Shown one piece after another: positions 40,578 through 48,903 of a stretch of DNA of 64,000 bases (position 1 is its first letter; the number at the start of each line of letters is the position of its first letter). Where the stretch lies: positions 1-64,000 of the forward strand of contig NZ_JBAKHX010000005.1 of NCBI RefSeq assembly GCF_036906915.1, written 5' to 3'. Below the pieces are notes generated by a model that made no database searches, had not been told where the DNA came from, and was given only the letters and a program-made list of their open reading frames with translations. Source of the stretch: Phytohabitans sp036906915 (GTDB lineage Bacteria; Actinomycetota; Actinomycetes; Mycobacteriales; Micromonosporaceae). The position numbers were made by a program, and so were the translations under genes.

Positions 40578-42911
40578 TCAGCTGATGCGAACGAGGCGCC
40601 AGCGGTTGTCGGCGCTGCCGTTGTCGGAGTCTTGGACGGCTTGGGCGCCCCAGGCGGTGTTGCCGTTGAGGACGCCGAGGAGCTTGCCGCTGTTGGCGTT
40701 GCGGATCCGGTAGGTGCCGTCGCCGTTGTCTACCAAGATCCAGCGGTGGTCGGCGGTGCCGTTGTCGGCCCACTGAAGCACCCGCGCGTTGTCCGCTGTG
40801 GACATGTTTTCCACACCGAGGACCTTGCCGCTGTTGGCGTTGCGGAACCGGACGGCGTTGCCGTCGGTCACCATCACCCAGTTGTGGTCGGCGGTGCCGG
40901 TGTCACCCCACATGACCGCCAGGCCACCGTCCGCTGTGGACATGTTCTGCACGCCCAAGACCAGGCCGGTGGCTGCGTTGGTCAGCTTGTATGTGCCGCT
41001 GCCACCGCTTGATCCGGTGTTCCAGTAGACGGTGTAGTTGAAGCCGTGCGCGTCGTGGAAGGGGCCGATGTTGACGGTGGCGCCGTTGGCGGTCGCGGTG
41101 AAAGCCAGCGCGCTGGTGCTGGTCCGGGTGATCGACGAGGTGTTGAGCGTCGGTAGTGAGCCGAGCGAAGTGTTGCCGTAGTTACCGCACAGCACGGCTG
41201 GGCCGTACGTGATGGCCTGGACGTTGGTGTTGTCGTTGGCGGCCTGCATGATGACCCGCATAGGCAGCCGCACCGTTATCGTGTCACCCGCCGCCCAGGG
41301 CCGGGTGACGGTGGCGTAGCTGCCCGGCGTCGCCGCGACGCTCTGCGCCTGGCCGTTGACGCTGATGGTGGCGCCGCTGGTCCAGGACGGGATTCGTACC
41401 CGGATGCTCCACGAGCCGCTCATCGAGCCCGAGAGCGTGAGCGTCGTGGTGTCGCTGACCGGGTAAGTGGTGCTTTGGGTCACCGTGATGCCCCGCTGCG
41501 TCCAGTCCAGCACCGACGGCACGAACAGGTTCACCGTCAAAGTCGTGTCGTTGTAGAAGTAGATGGAGCCCATCAGCTTCGTGTTGATCTCGATGCCGGT
41601 GCCCTGACAGCACCAGAACGACGAGTAGTCGGTGCTCCAGGTGCCGCCGCCCCACGCCGGCCCCACGCCTCGGCGGCCACCGGGGTTCAGCGGAGTGAAG
41701 TAGGTGATGTGGCCGCGGCTGTCGTTCGGATTTTGCGCACCGATCAGGTGGTTGAGCAGCGCCCGCTCGTAGTAGTCGAAGTACGCCGCCCGATTCGGGT
41801 CGATCAGCCACAGCTCCTGGGTCAGCTTGAGCATGTTGTACGTGTTGCACTGCTCGCAGGTGTCCGTGTTGAGGTAGCCGGCGATGGCGTTCGGTGGGCG
41901 GAAGTGCTCGGCCTGACTGTTGCCGCCGATGACGTAGGTGTGGGCGTTGACGGTGATGTTCCAGGCGTTGGTGGCGATGTCGCGGTAGCGGGTCGTGCCG
42001 GTGGCCTTGTACTCGCGGGCGGCGCCGATCCACTTGGGCACCTGGGTATTCGCGTGCAGCCCGTTGAGCTGGTCCTGATTGGAGGCGAGGGGATTGAACA
42101 CAGCGGCGTGGTCGAAGCGCTGCGCGACGGTCAACCACCGGCTGTCGCCGGTCTGCTGGTAGATGTCGGTGAGCACAGCGTTCATGCCGCCGAACTCGGT
42201 GCCCAGCATGTTCTGCATTTGGCTCGAGGACAGCCGTGAGGTACGGGTGTCGACCCAGCCGGCGAGCGCCAGCAGCACCGTGCGGGCCTGGGTGTTGCCG
42301 AGGTACCGCCACGCGTCGAGCAGCCCGGCGAGGGTCTTGTGGATGCAGTAGTAAGGGACGTTGCCGTTGCTCAAGGTGCGGGCTTCTAGCGCGGTGAAGT
42401 CGGACTCCGGGAAGCCAGACAGGTAGCCGGTGCCGAATCCGGCGGCTGCGTTGTTGGCCTGGCACTTGGCCATCTCGGCCACCATGTAGTTCGCCTTGTC
42501 CCGGCATGTGGTGTCACCCAGGACCGCCCACGCTTGGGCCCAGGCGGTCAGGAAGTGGCCCTGCATGTGCGTGCGGAACGGGAAGTTGGGGGCGTCCCAG
42601 CCGCCGTTCGAGGCCGCGCCGTTAGTGGAGAGCCTGTGATTGGCCCGAAAGTTGTAGAGCAGCCGGTCAACGTCGACGAACCGCAGGTAGTTCAGCGTGC
42701 GGGTCTGGTTGTCCATGAACCGACCGGGATTGAGCCGGACCTGGCCAAGCGGAAACGGGTAGGCCGAGACACCAATGTCCGCGCGGGCCGGGGGAAGTTC
42801 GGCGGCCAAGGCCGGACGCGCACCGAGCACCTCGACTCCGGTGGCCGACACGAGCGCACCGCCGGCGGCCGCCTGCATCAGCCGCCGACGATTGAACGAG
42901 AGGGAAGGCAT
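40578..42911 (-). CDS. Secreted GH127-type beta-L-arabinofuranosidase with ricin-B domain
   Basis: The 777-residue protein has a Tat signal (FNRRRLMQAAAGGALVSATG), an (alpha/alpha)6 GH127/DUF1680 domain (about 45-600) and a C-terminal ricin-B-like CBM13 (about 637-777) with three repeats ending DHNWVM, DHRWIL and DNRWRL. GH127 enzymes use a zinc-bound cysteine as nucleophile. The required cluster is visible as CEQCNTYNMLKLTQELW and FWCCQGTGIE. It would release beta-linked arabinofuranose from glycoproteins or polysaccharides. The ATG 42911 is chosen because GGAGA is upstream and the Tat signal follows. An operator-like sequence lies at 42983. Confidence 0.9.
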   Translation of the reverse strand: MPSLSFNRRRLMQAAAGGALVSATGVEVLGARPALAAELPPARADIGVSAYPFPLGQVRLNPGRFMDNQTRTLNYLRFVDVDRLLYNFRANHRLSTNGAASNGGWDAPNFPFRTHMQGHFLTAWAQAWAVLGDTTCRDKANYMVAEMAKCQANNAAAGFGTGYLSGFPESDFTALEARTLSNGNVPYYCIHKTLAGLLDAWRYLGNTQARTVLLALAGWVDTRTSRLSSSQMQNMLGTEFGGMNAVLTDIYQQTGDSRWLTVAQRFDHAAVFNPLASNQDQLNGLHANTQVPKWIGAAREYKATGTTRYRDIATNAWNITVNAHTYVIGGNSQAEHFRPPNAIAGYLNTDTCEQCNTYNMLKLTQELWLIDPNRAAYFDYYERALLNHLIGAQNPNDSRGHITYFTPLNPGGRRGVGPAWGGGTWSTDYSSFWCCQGTGIEINTKLMGSIYFYNDTTLTVNLFVPSVLDWTQRGITVTQSTTYPVSDTTTLTLSGSMSGSWSIRVRIPSWTSGATISVNGQAQSVAATPGSYATVTRPWAAGDTITVRLPMRVIMQAANDNTNVQAITYGPAVLCGNYGNTSLGSLPTLNTSSITRTSTSALAFTATANGATVNIGPFHDAHGFNYTVYWNTGSSGGSGTYKLTNAATGLVLGVQNMSTADGGLAVMWGDTGTADHNWVMVTDGNAVRFRNANSGKVLGVENMSTADNARVLQWADNGTADHRWILVDNGDGTYRIRNANSGKLLGVLNGNTAWGAQAVQDSDNGSADNRWRLVRIS

Positions 42912-43332
42912 GGGATCTCCAGATGTTGTGCGGAGCACGTAGCTATGCGGTGCGGACGAACGGTCGCTGCTGCCTCCGAGACTGTTAGCGTTAACAACCC
43001 GTGCATTGCCGGCGCGGACGGCAATGTATTGCTGGGCATTCGACCAAATGCCGGCCGAGCGAGGGCGACTGCCCCGCACCTGACTGTGAACGATAACAGT
43101 GATGTCCGTCAAGATGTTGTGGACTGTTTTCGGGAGCGATCCGTCAGGAGCCGCACGCCCACCCGACTCACCCTCAGACAGCCCGTCAGGGGTGATCTCA
43201 ACACATGGCTGACCTGCCCGAACCTCTCGCTGGCTGTTCCCCGGAGGCGAACCGGAGCGGCCGCCTACGCAGCGGACGTCAGCCGGCGCAGCGTCCCATC
43301 AAGCCGATGAGCGGCCGTGATCTACTACACCG
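42912..43332. other. Intergenic region between GH127 and HAD genes
   Basis: About 420 bases without a recognisable gene. It holds the LacI-type site at 42983-42996 and the promoters of the two divergent genes. Nothing else stands out; open frames through it show no homology I recognise. Confidence 0.5.
42983..42996. promoter_or_regulatory. LacI-type operator upstream of the GH127 gene
   Basis: TGTTAGCGTTAACA differs at one position from the perfect palindrome TGTTAGCGCTAACA at 30551. It lies 72 bases upstream of the GH127 start codon, a normal operator position. Confidence 0.7.
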
Positions 43333-44112
43333 ATGCCGTTGCTGCTGGTGGATCTCGACAACACTTTGATCGACCGAGACTCGGCCTTCCGGGCTGCTGG
43401 CGCCGCGTTTCTGGCTGAATACGGCTTACCCAATACCGATCTCGCCTGGATCATGAGCCTCGACGCCGGCGGTTACACCGCGCGCGACGTTGTTGCCTCG
43501 GCTATGTCAGAGAGGTATGAGGGCGCCGCGCCCGTGGCCACGATCCGTGCTCTTCTCGACAACGGGGCAGCCGACCGTGTGGTGCTGGAGAGGGAGAGCA
43601 AGGAAGCGCTGATGTTGGCGCGCGCAAGTGGCTGGACGAGCGTGATCGTCACTAATGGCCGCACAGCGCAGCAGGAAGCGAAGATTCGCAACACCGGTCT
43701 TGACCGGCTTGTCCACGGCTGGGTCGTCTCGGAAGAGGTCGGCCACAAGAAGCCTGCCCCAGAGATCTTCCACGCGGCCGCCAGGATCGCTCAGATCCCT
43801 CTGCGTGATGCCTGGGTCATCGGCGACTCGCCCCAGGCGGACATTGCGGGAGCAGTGGCACTGGGCCTTCAGAGCGTGTGGGTGTCGAACAACCGAAGCT
43901 GGAGCCAAGAGGGCTACGAACCCACCGAAATCTCCAGCGACGTCGCCTCCGCCATACATCGCGTCCTCCGCCGTTCCTTGACCTCAGATTTTTTTCTGCC
44001 GGCCGTGGCATCCACTGCGGGCGACCTCACCCACCAAGATCCACCGAATCCGCAAGGTCAGCCGTGTCCCGGTGAGTTCAGTGCTGACGGCCCCACTGTC
44101 CACGATGGATGA
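43333..44112 (+). CDS. HAD-superfamily hydrolase
   Basis: The 259-residue protein has all HAD motifs: LLVDLDNTLID (Asp7 and Asp9), VIVTNGRTAQQEAK for motif II, the lysine in EEVGHKKPAPEIF for motif III, and WVIGDSPQADIAGAV for motif IV. The intact DxD suggests a real phosphatase or phosphoglycolate-type enzyme. The C-terminus after about residue 215 is unconserved, and its 3' end overlaps the convergent nitroreductase gene by 35 bases. Substrate unknown; unrelated to the first HAD gene at 4152. Confidence 0.87.
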   Translation: MPLLLVDLDNTLIDRDSAFRAAGAAFLAEYGLPNTDLAWIMSLDAGGYTARDVVASAMSERYEGAAPVATIRALLDNGAADRVVLERESKEALMLARASGWTSVIVTNGRTAQQEAKIRNTGLDRLVHGWVVSEEVGHKKPAPEIFHAAARIAQIPLRDAWVIGDSPQADIAGAVALGLQSVWVSNNRSWSQEGYEPTEISSDVASAIHRVLRRSLTSDFFLPAVASTAGDLTHQDPPNPQGQPCPGEFSADGPTVHDG

Positions 44113-44722
44113 CCGAATCGAGGCCACGGCGGCGTTCTGCGACGGCGGCAGAGTTCTGCGGCGGCAGATCATCGGCCCGATAGCCGATACAGATACCCCC
44201 GATCGGCGTGTACTCGTCGGGGATGGCGAACTCGGCCTTGAACGCTGCTGTGTGCGCGGGTACGTCGACGGCAGGATCGAGGTGGTCACCCGCCGCCGGC
44301 ATGATGCCGAAGAAGCATGCCCCCAAGCCCTCGTCTACCGCGGTCAGCAGCATCATCAGCGCGGCCATGCCCGTATCGATATACCAGTAGGGCGCCGGCC
44401 AGCGGGCCTCGGATCGATCGGTCCAGCCTTTGTCGGCTTCGGCATACCGGGAAAGGTACGCAGCCTTGTGCGCAAGCGGCACCACGACAAGCGGGGCGTC
44501 TTGCATGGTCGGAGTCTGTGCGACGCGGGTGGGGACGAACGGCCAGAACCTGGCTCGGTCGGCCGCGTCGGTGAGCGCAAGGAATGCCCAGCCCTGGGAG
44601 AAGCCAGCTGACGGCGCGCGCAGTGCACTGGCCAAGATCTTCTCGATGACGTGGCGACTCAACGGCCGGTCGGCATAGTGCCGCACCATTCGGCGACGAC
44701 GGATCACCTCAGCGAACTCCAT
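44078..44722 (-). CDS. Nitroreductase-family FMN flavoprotein
   Basis: The 214-residue protein has the nitroreductase pattern: MEFAEVIRRRRMVRHYADRP at the N-terminus with the FMN-binding RRRR, ILASALRAPSAGFSQGWAFL, DTGMAALMMLLTAVDEGLGA, then PIGGICIGYRADD. Such enzymes reduce nitro groups, quinones or other electrophiles with NAD(P)H. The ATG 44722 begins the conserved domain; an upstream in-frame start exists but adds nothing recognisable. It is convergent with the HAD gene. Confidence 0.9.
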   Translation of the reverse strand: MEFAEVIRRRRMVRHYADRPLSRHVIEKILASALRAPSAGFSQGWAFLALTDAADRARFWPFVPTRVAQTPTMQDAPLVVVPLAHKAAYLSRYAEADKGWTDRSEARWPAPYWYIDTGMAALMMLLTAVDEGLGACFFGIMPAAGDHLDPAVDVPAHTAAFKAEFAIPDEYTPIGGICIGYRADDLPPQNSAAVAERRRGLDSVIHRGQWGRQH

Positions 44723-44907
44723 GCCGCAAATCTTTCCACCAGCGACCACAACCGCTACCACCCGATCACACTTCGCGTCGCCTTCAGGCCGATGACGTGG
44801 ATCTGGTGTTTGTAGACCAGTTCCCAGTTGGTGATCGCGTCGTCACACCCAGTCAGCTAGACAACCACGTGCTCCCACGATGACAGCGGGTTCTTGCGCT
44901 GGCTGGC

Positions 44908-45119
44908 CTATTCGCTTGCTGCCTTGAGCTCTCGCGCGAGGGCGGTCACCTGGTCTACCTGTTCGGCGGTGAGATGCGTGGCTGCGGCCACGAGGCTGCC
45001 AATCTCCTGAGTGGCCGCATAAGGACCTGGTCGGTTCGGGTTGTATTCCGCGGGTAAACCCGCGATGACCAGAAGGTCCGCCACCGTCATCTCTAACGCC
45101 GGAGCGATGTCCGTATCCG
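44908..45119 (-). pseudogene. C-terminal fragment of an XRE-type regulator
   Basis: DIAPALEMTVADLLVIAGLP then IGSLVAAATHLTAEQVDQVT and ALARELKAASE look like the end of a small actinomycete XRE regulator, with the helix-turn-helix half missing. It directly follows the MerR gene's stop, where the deletion must lie. It might instead be a 60-residue gene starting at ATG 45090, but no ribosome-binding site is evident. Confidence 0.45.
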
Positions 45120-45124
45120 GCTGG

Positions 45125-45511
45125 TCAGCTCGCCGCGAGAGCGTTCGGCTGGGCGTTGGCACGCACTGCGTCTAGGTATTTGGCGATAGCGTCCCGATTG
45201 CGGGTCAGGCACTCGATGCGCTGGGTCATGCGATCGAGTTCTCGGTCCAGCGTGGCGATCGTCTGCGGCGTCGCGTCGGAGACGACGATGGCCCGCGGCG
45301 TGTCGAGGCACGGCAGGATCTGCTTGATGATCCGGGTCGGCAGGCCCGTATCGAGCAGCCCTCTGATCTGTAGGACTCGATCAACGAGCTGTGGGTCGTA
45401 GACGCGGTAGCCGTTCGCGCAGCGTTGCGACGTAAACAGGCCCTGTTCCTCGTAGTAGCGCAGTAGGCGGCGGGACGTGCCCGTCCGCTCGGACAACTCC
45501 CCGATACGCAT
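45125..45511 (-). CDS. MerR-family transcriptional regulator
   Basis: The 128-residue protein begins MRIGELSERTGTSRRLLRYY, the hallmark MerR helix-turn-helix, followed by EEQGLFTSQRCANGYRVYDP and a coiled dimerisation helix (TLDRELDRMTQRIECLTRNR). Few cysteines are available for metal binding. The group with this layout often senses oxidants, electrophiles or drugs. It is divergent from the quinone oxidoreductase gene at 45636 and probably activates it from the dyad at 45541-45560. Confidence 0.9.
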   Translation of the reverse strand: MRIGELSERTGTSRRLLRYYEEQGLFTSQRCANGYRVYDPQLVDRVLQIRGLLDTGLPTRIIKQILPCLDTPRAIVVSDATPQTIATLDRELDRMTQRIECLTRNRDAIAKYLDAVRANAQPNALAAS

Positions 45512-45536
45512 GTGCGCGACCCCACATCCCACCAGG

Positions 45537-45572
45537 TTGACCCTCACATAGATGTGAAGGCTCGAGCATACA
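45537..45572 (+). promoter_or_regulatory. MerR-type promoter dyad of the quinone oxidoreductase gene
   Basis: TTGACC (45537-45542) is a good -35 element. CCCTCACAT-AG-ATGTGAAGG (45541-45560) is a dyad with eight of nine pairs lying in the promoter spacer, the place where MerR proteins bind. CATACAT from 45567 is a possible -10 element at longer than normal spacing. Confidence 0.6.
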
Positions 45573-45635
45573 TACCGAAAGGACTGCACCCGTACGTCTC
45601 GGCTTTGGTCTTGCGAAGAACGGAAGCAATCTCAG

Positions 45636-46628
45636 ATGAGCATCCCCGCCACCATGCGGTCCCTGGAGCAGACGTCCCTGAATGGGCCAAAGGACATGCG
45701 TCTGGTCCCAGACGCGCCAGTGCCGACCCCAGGTCCGGGCGAGATCCTCGTCCGGGTCACCGCCGCGGGCGTCAACTTCGCCGACATCATGCAGACCAAC
45801 GGCACGTACCACGGCGGCCCGCAGCCGCCATACCGCGCGGGTTTCGAGGCCGCTGGCGAGATCGTCGCCTTGGGTGATGGGGTAACCGGCCCCGCGCTTG
45901 GCTCCCACGTCATCGGCACCGGATACGGTGCCTTCGCCGAGTACATGGTGCTGCCCGTCGTCGCGGTGGCGCCGGTGCCGACGGGCTGGGCCGACGAACA
46001 GGCGCTCGGCTTGGTCCTCAACTGGGCCACCGCACTGGCCGCGCTCAAACCACTGGGCCGCATCACCGCCGGCGAGACCGTGCTGATCCACGCCGCAGCA
46101 GGCGGGGTCGGACAGGCTGCGGTAAAGCTGGCCAAGCACTACGGCGCCACTGTCATCACCACCGCCTCATCAGGCAAACACGAGACGGTGCGGGCGCTGG
46201 GCGCCGACCACGTCATCGACTACCGCAACGACGACGTCGTCGCCGAAGTAATGCGGCTGACCGACGGCGCCGGCGCCGACCTGGTGCTGGAGTCGACCGG
46301 CGGCCCTAGCTTCAACGCCAGCGTGGCCTCCGCCAAACGGGTCACCGGCCGGGTTGTCGTATACGGCGTGGCCGGTGGTGAAGCGGCGATCACCAACTGG
46401 GAGCTGAACTTCACGCATCCGATTCACCTGATCGGCCTGCACATCGGCGTCCTGATCCAGACGGCACCGCAGATCTTCGACCAACTGATGGACGAGCTGT
46501 CCGCACTCATGGCCGAGGGGGTGCTGACGCCGGGCCAACCCATCGTCTACGACCTGGCCGATGGACCAAAGGCACTGGCGGACATGCAGGCGGGGACCAC
46601 CATCGGCAAACTCGCCATCCGGCCCTGA
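45636..46628 (+). CDS. Zinc-independent quinone oxidoreductase (MDR family)
   Basis: The 330-residue medium-chain dehydrogenase/reductase has the quinone-oxidoreductase signatures: PGPGEILVRVTAAGVNFADI, GFEAAGEIVALGDGV and the Rossmann nucleotide site VLIHAAAGGVGQAAVKLAKH. The zinc ligands of alcohol dehydrogenases are absent. It would reduce quinones or enones with NADPH, protecting against electrophiles. It is divergent from the MerR regulator, and the two form a compact sensor-enzyme pair with a shared dyad in the promoter. Confidence 0.92.
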   Translation: MSIPATMRSLEQTSLNGPKDMRLVPDAPVPTPGPGEILVRVTAAGVNFADIMQTNGTYHGGPQPPYRAGFEAAGEIVALGDGVTGPALGSHVIGTGYGAFAEYMVLPVVAVAPVPTGWADEQALGLVLNWATALAALKPLGRITAGETVLIHAAAGGVGQAAVKLAKHYGATVITTASSGKHETVRALGADHVIDYRNDDVVAEVMRLTDGAGADLVLESTGGPSFNASVASAKRVTGRVVVYGVAGGEAAITNWELNFTHPIHLIGLHIGVLIQTAPQIFDQLMDELSALMAEGVLTPGQPIVYDLADGPKALADMQAGTTIGKLAIRP

Positions 46629-46707
46629 GCACGCCCATGCCAGTCGACGACCGCGACCCCGGTCTCGCTCACCCGGGCTGTGCCGCGGGGAGGCGTACCG
46701 TCGAGGG

Positions 46708-47280
46708 GTGAGTCGCTTCGTCGACCTCTCCCATCCGATCACCGGTGGTGTCGGCCTCGCCGGAGCTGTCGACGCTCGGCTGACGACGCACGTGGATGCA
46801 CCGTTCCATCAGCACCGGGCTCGCGCCGACATCGGGGCACTTCCGCCGGAACGACTGGTCGACGTGCCGATCGAGGTCGTGCGCGCCGCTGGTGCGGCGC
46901 TGGTGACGGCGGCCGACCTCGGACCGCCGGACCGGTTTTGGGGACGTGCCGTCCTCATGCAGACCGGCTGGTCCCGCCATTGGGGCACCCCCGGATACGA
47001 GGCTGGTGGCCCATACCTGGCCAGCAGCGCGGTCGACGTGCTGATAGACGCGAACGTAGCCGCGGTCGGCATCGACTCGTACGCCGACGAGGCCGCGGAC
47101 GCGACCGGCCCGGCCCATGACCGGCTGCTGGGTCATGACGTGCCGATCCTGGAACACCTGACCAATCTCGACCGGCTCCCCGACACCGGTGCCCACCTCT
47201 TCGCGTTGCCGCCGTCCCTGACCGGTCTCGGGTCCTTTCCGGTCCGCGCCGTCGCGGTGGTTGAACGGAGACCGGCGTAG
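46708..47280 (+). CDS. Cyclase/kynurenine-formamidase-like protein, shortened
   Basis: The 190-residue protein begins with VSRFVDLSHPI, the usual start of cyclase/formamidase proteins, and contains the metal-binding THVDAPFHQH motif. GIDSYADEAADATGPAHDRL, then LGHDVPILEHLTNLDRLPDT are the family's later conserved blocks. About 30 residues normally present between DLSHPI and the THxDxPxH motif are missing, so it may have lost substrate-binding surface. The GTG 46708 start follows CGAGGG. It stands 80 bp after the quinone oxidoreductase on the same strand. Confidence 0.72.
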   Translation: MSRFVDLSHPITGGVGLAGAVDARLTTHVDAPFHQHRARADIGALPPERLVDVPIEVVRAAGAALVTAADLGPPDRFWGRAVLMQTGWSRHWGTPGYEAGGPYLASSAVDVLIDANVAAVGIDSYADEAADATGPAHDRLLGHDVPILEHLTNLDRLPDTGAHLFALPPSLTGLGSFPVRAVAVVERRPA

Positions 47281-47511
47281 CTTGACGGGAACGGTCTAGG
47301 GCATGCTCGCGCGGCGTCCCGGTGCCACATCAGCGCTACACCGGCCAGCAGCAGGTCGGCGGCCACCGCTGCCACAGCCCACCCACCGTCGAGGAGGTAG
47401 CCGGCCGCGTCGGCGCTCACGTAACTCCGGCTCGATCTGGAGCGACTATGGAGCTAAATCTGGAGCTAAGTCGACAGCGCGGATGGAGCCATTTTTGGTA
47501 TCGTCGTGGGT

Positions 47512-48810
47512 ATGTCGGTGGAGTCAGAACGGCCGCGGCGGGCGCGCGGTGAGATCGAGCGGCTGCCGAGCGGTTCGCTCCGGGTGCGGGTGTACGTCGG
47601 TGTCGATCCGGTGTCCAAGAAGCGGAACTACCTGGCGCGGATCGTGCCGCCCGGGCCGGGAGCGGCCCAGCAGGCCGAGGATGTGCGCGCTCGCCTGTTG
47701 CAGGAGGCGGCAGAGCTCAGTGACGCGCGACGCCGGGCCCGTGCCGAAGCGAAGGTCGGCCCGCCCCCGCCAAGGGGGACCGGGGCGGATAGGACCCGCA
47801 GGCGGGCGGGCGGCGGGTTGACGGTCGCGGCGATCGCGCAGCTGGCCGGGGTGTCGCCGCCCACGGTGTCGAAGGTGCTCAACGGGCGGCGGGGCGTGGC
47901 CGCGCAGACCGAGCGGCGTGTGAAGGAGTTGCTGCGTGAGCAGGGCTACCGCCGCCCGGAGAAGGTCACCCGGGCGGCGGTGGTGGAGGTGGTGTTCTAC
48001 GGCGGGCTGAGCGATCTGACGGTGGAGATCATGGCGGGCGTTAAGCAGGTCGCCGTCAAACACGGCCTGGCGGTCGGTTTTACGGATGCGCTGCGGGAGG
48101 CTTCGACGGGCCGTAGCTGGGTCCAAGACCTGCTGGCCAGGCGACCGACCGGCGTTATCGCGGTGCATGCCACCCTGATGGAGGAGCACGGCATGTGGAC
48201 TGCCACGGCGATCCCGGTGGTGGCTGTAGACCCCGGCAGCGAGCCGCTGCACCCCATCCCGTCGGTCGGAGCGGCCAACCGGCGCGGTGGCTTCGCCGCA
48301 GCTCAGCACCTGCTTAACCTGGGCCACCGACGGATCGCAGTGATCACGGGGCCACTTCAACGCACGTGCGCCCGGGACCGCTTGGACGGCGTACGGGCGG
48401 CGCTGGCGGCCGCCCAGGTGCCGCTGGATGAGAGCCTGGTCCGCACGGGGATCTGGTTCTCGTTCGAGGACGGGCTCAACCATGCCCGGGAGCTGCTGCG
48501 CCTGCCGGATCCGCCAACGGCGGTGCTCTGCGGCAATGACCTGCAGGGACTCGGCGTCTACGAAGCTGCCCGCCAGGCCGGGATCCGCATCCCAGCCGAC
48601 CTGAGCGTGGTCGGCTTCGACGATATCCCCCACACCCGGTGGTGCGGCCCGCCCATGACGACCGTCCGGCAGCCGTTCGCTGAGATGGGCGCCGCCGCCG
48701 CTGAGCGGGTGCTCGCGCTGGCCGAGGGAGAAACCGTCACGCAGACGCACGTCGAGCTCGCCACCGCCCTGATATCCCGGGACAGCACCGCGCCCCCGCC
48801 GGCTGGTTGA
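47512..48810 (+). CDS. LacI-family regulator with an integrase-arm-like N-terminal domain
   Basis: The 432-residue protein is about 100 residues longer than normal LacI regulators. Residues 10-70 (RGEIERLPSGSLRVRVYVGV, DPVSKKRNYLARIVPPGPGA) match the N-terminal arm-binding domain of actinomycete tyrosine integrases. A charged coil (about 70-95) links it to a complete LacI helix-turn-helix (LTVAAIAQLAGVSPPTVSKV) and core (VLCGNDLQGLGVYEAARQAG, DLSVVGFDDIPHTRWCGPPM). It probably represses the sugar-hydrolase genes, since LacI-type operators lie upstream of the GH95 and GH127 genes. ATG 47512 or GTG 47506 may be the start. The upstream sequence repeats GGAGCTAA twice (47451-47470). Confidence 0.85.
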   Translation: MSVESERPRRARGEIERLPSGSLRVRVYVGVDPVSKKRNYLARIVPPGPGAAQQAEDVRARLLQEAAELSDARRRARAEAKVGPPPPRGTGADRTRRRAGGGLTVAAIAQLAGVSPPTVSKVLNGRRGVAAQTERRVKELLREQGYRRPEKVTRAAVVEVVFYGGLSDLTVEIMAGVKQVAVKHGLAVGFTDALREASTGRSWVQDLLARRPTGVIAVHATLMEEHGMWTATAIPVVAVDPGSEPLHPIPSVGAANRRGGFAAAQHLLNLGHRRIAVITGPLQRTCARDRLDGVRAALAAAQVPLDESLVRTGIWFSFEDGLNHARELLRLPDPPTAVLCGNDLQGLGVYEAARQAGIRIPADLSVVGFDDIPHTRWCGPPMTTVRQPFAEMGAAAAERVLALAEGETVTQTHVELATALISRDSTAPPPAG

Positions 48811-48829
48811 CGCACCCGGGTGGCGCAGA

Positions 48830-48863
48830 CAGAAACGATCCTTGTGTTCTTCGAACGTTTCTG
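48830..48863. promoter_or_regulatory. Inverted repeat upstream of the GH29 gene
   Basis: CAGAAACG (48830-48837) and CGTTTCTG (48856-48863) are perfect inverted arms about 26 bases apart, centre to centre, with TTCGAA between them. They lie between the LacI gene stop and the GH29 start, a natural operator position. The sequence differs from the TGTTAGCG motif, so the binding protein may be different. Confidence 0.5.
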
Positions 48864-48903
48864 AGAGATTCATCTCGTTCACTTTGTCGAGAGGGATCCG
48901 ACG

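Noticed and set aside
47300..47420. Minus-strand frame MSADAAGYLLDGGWAVAAVA with a hydrophobic segment
   Set aside because: Looks like the first 40 residues of a small membrane protein, but the frame then runs into the cyclase gene's antisense; too little to call.
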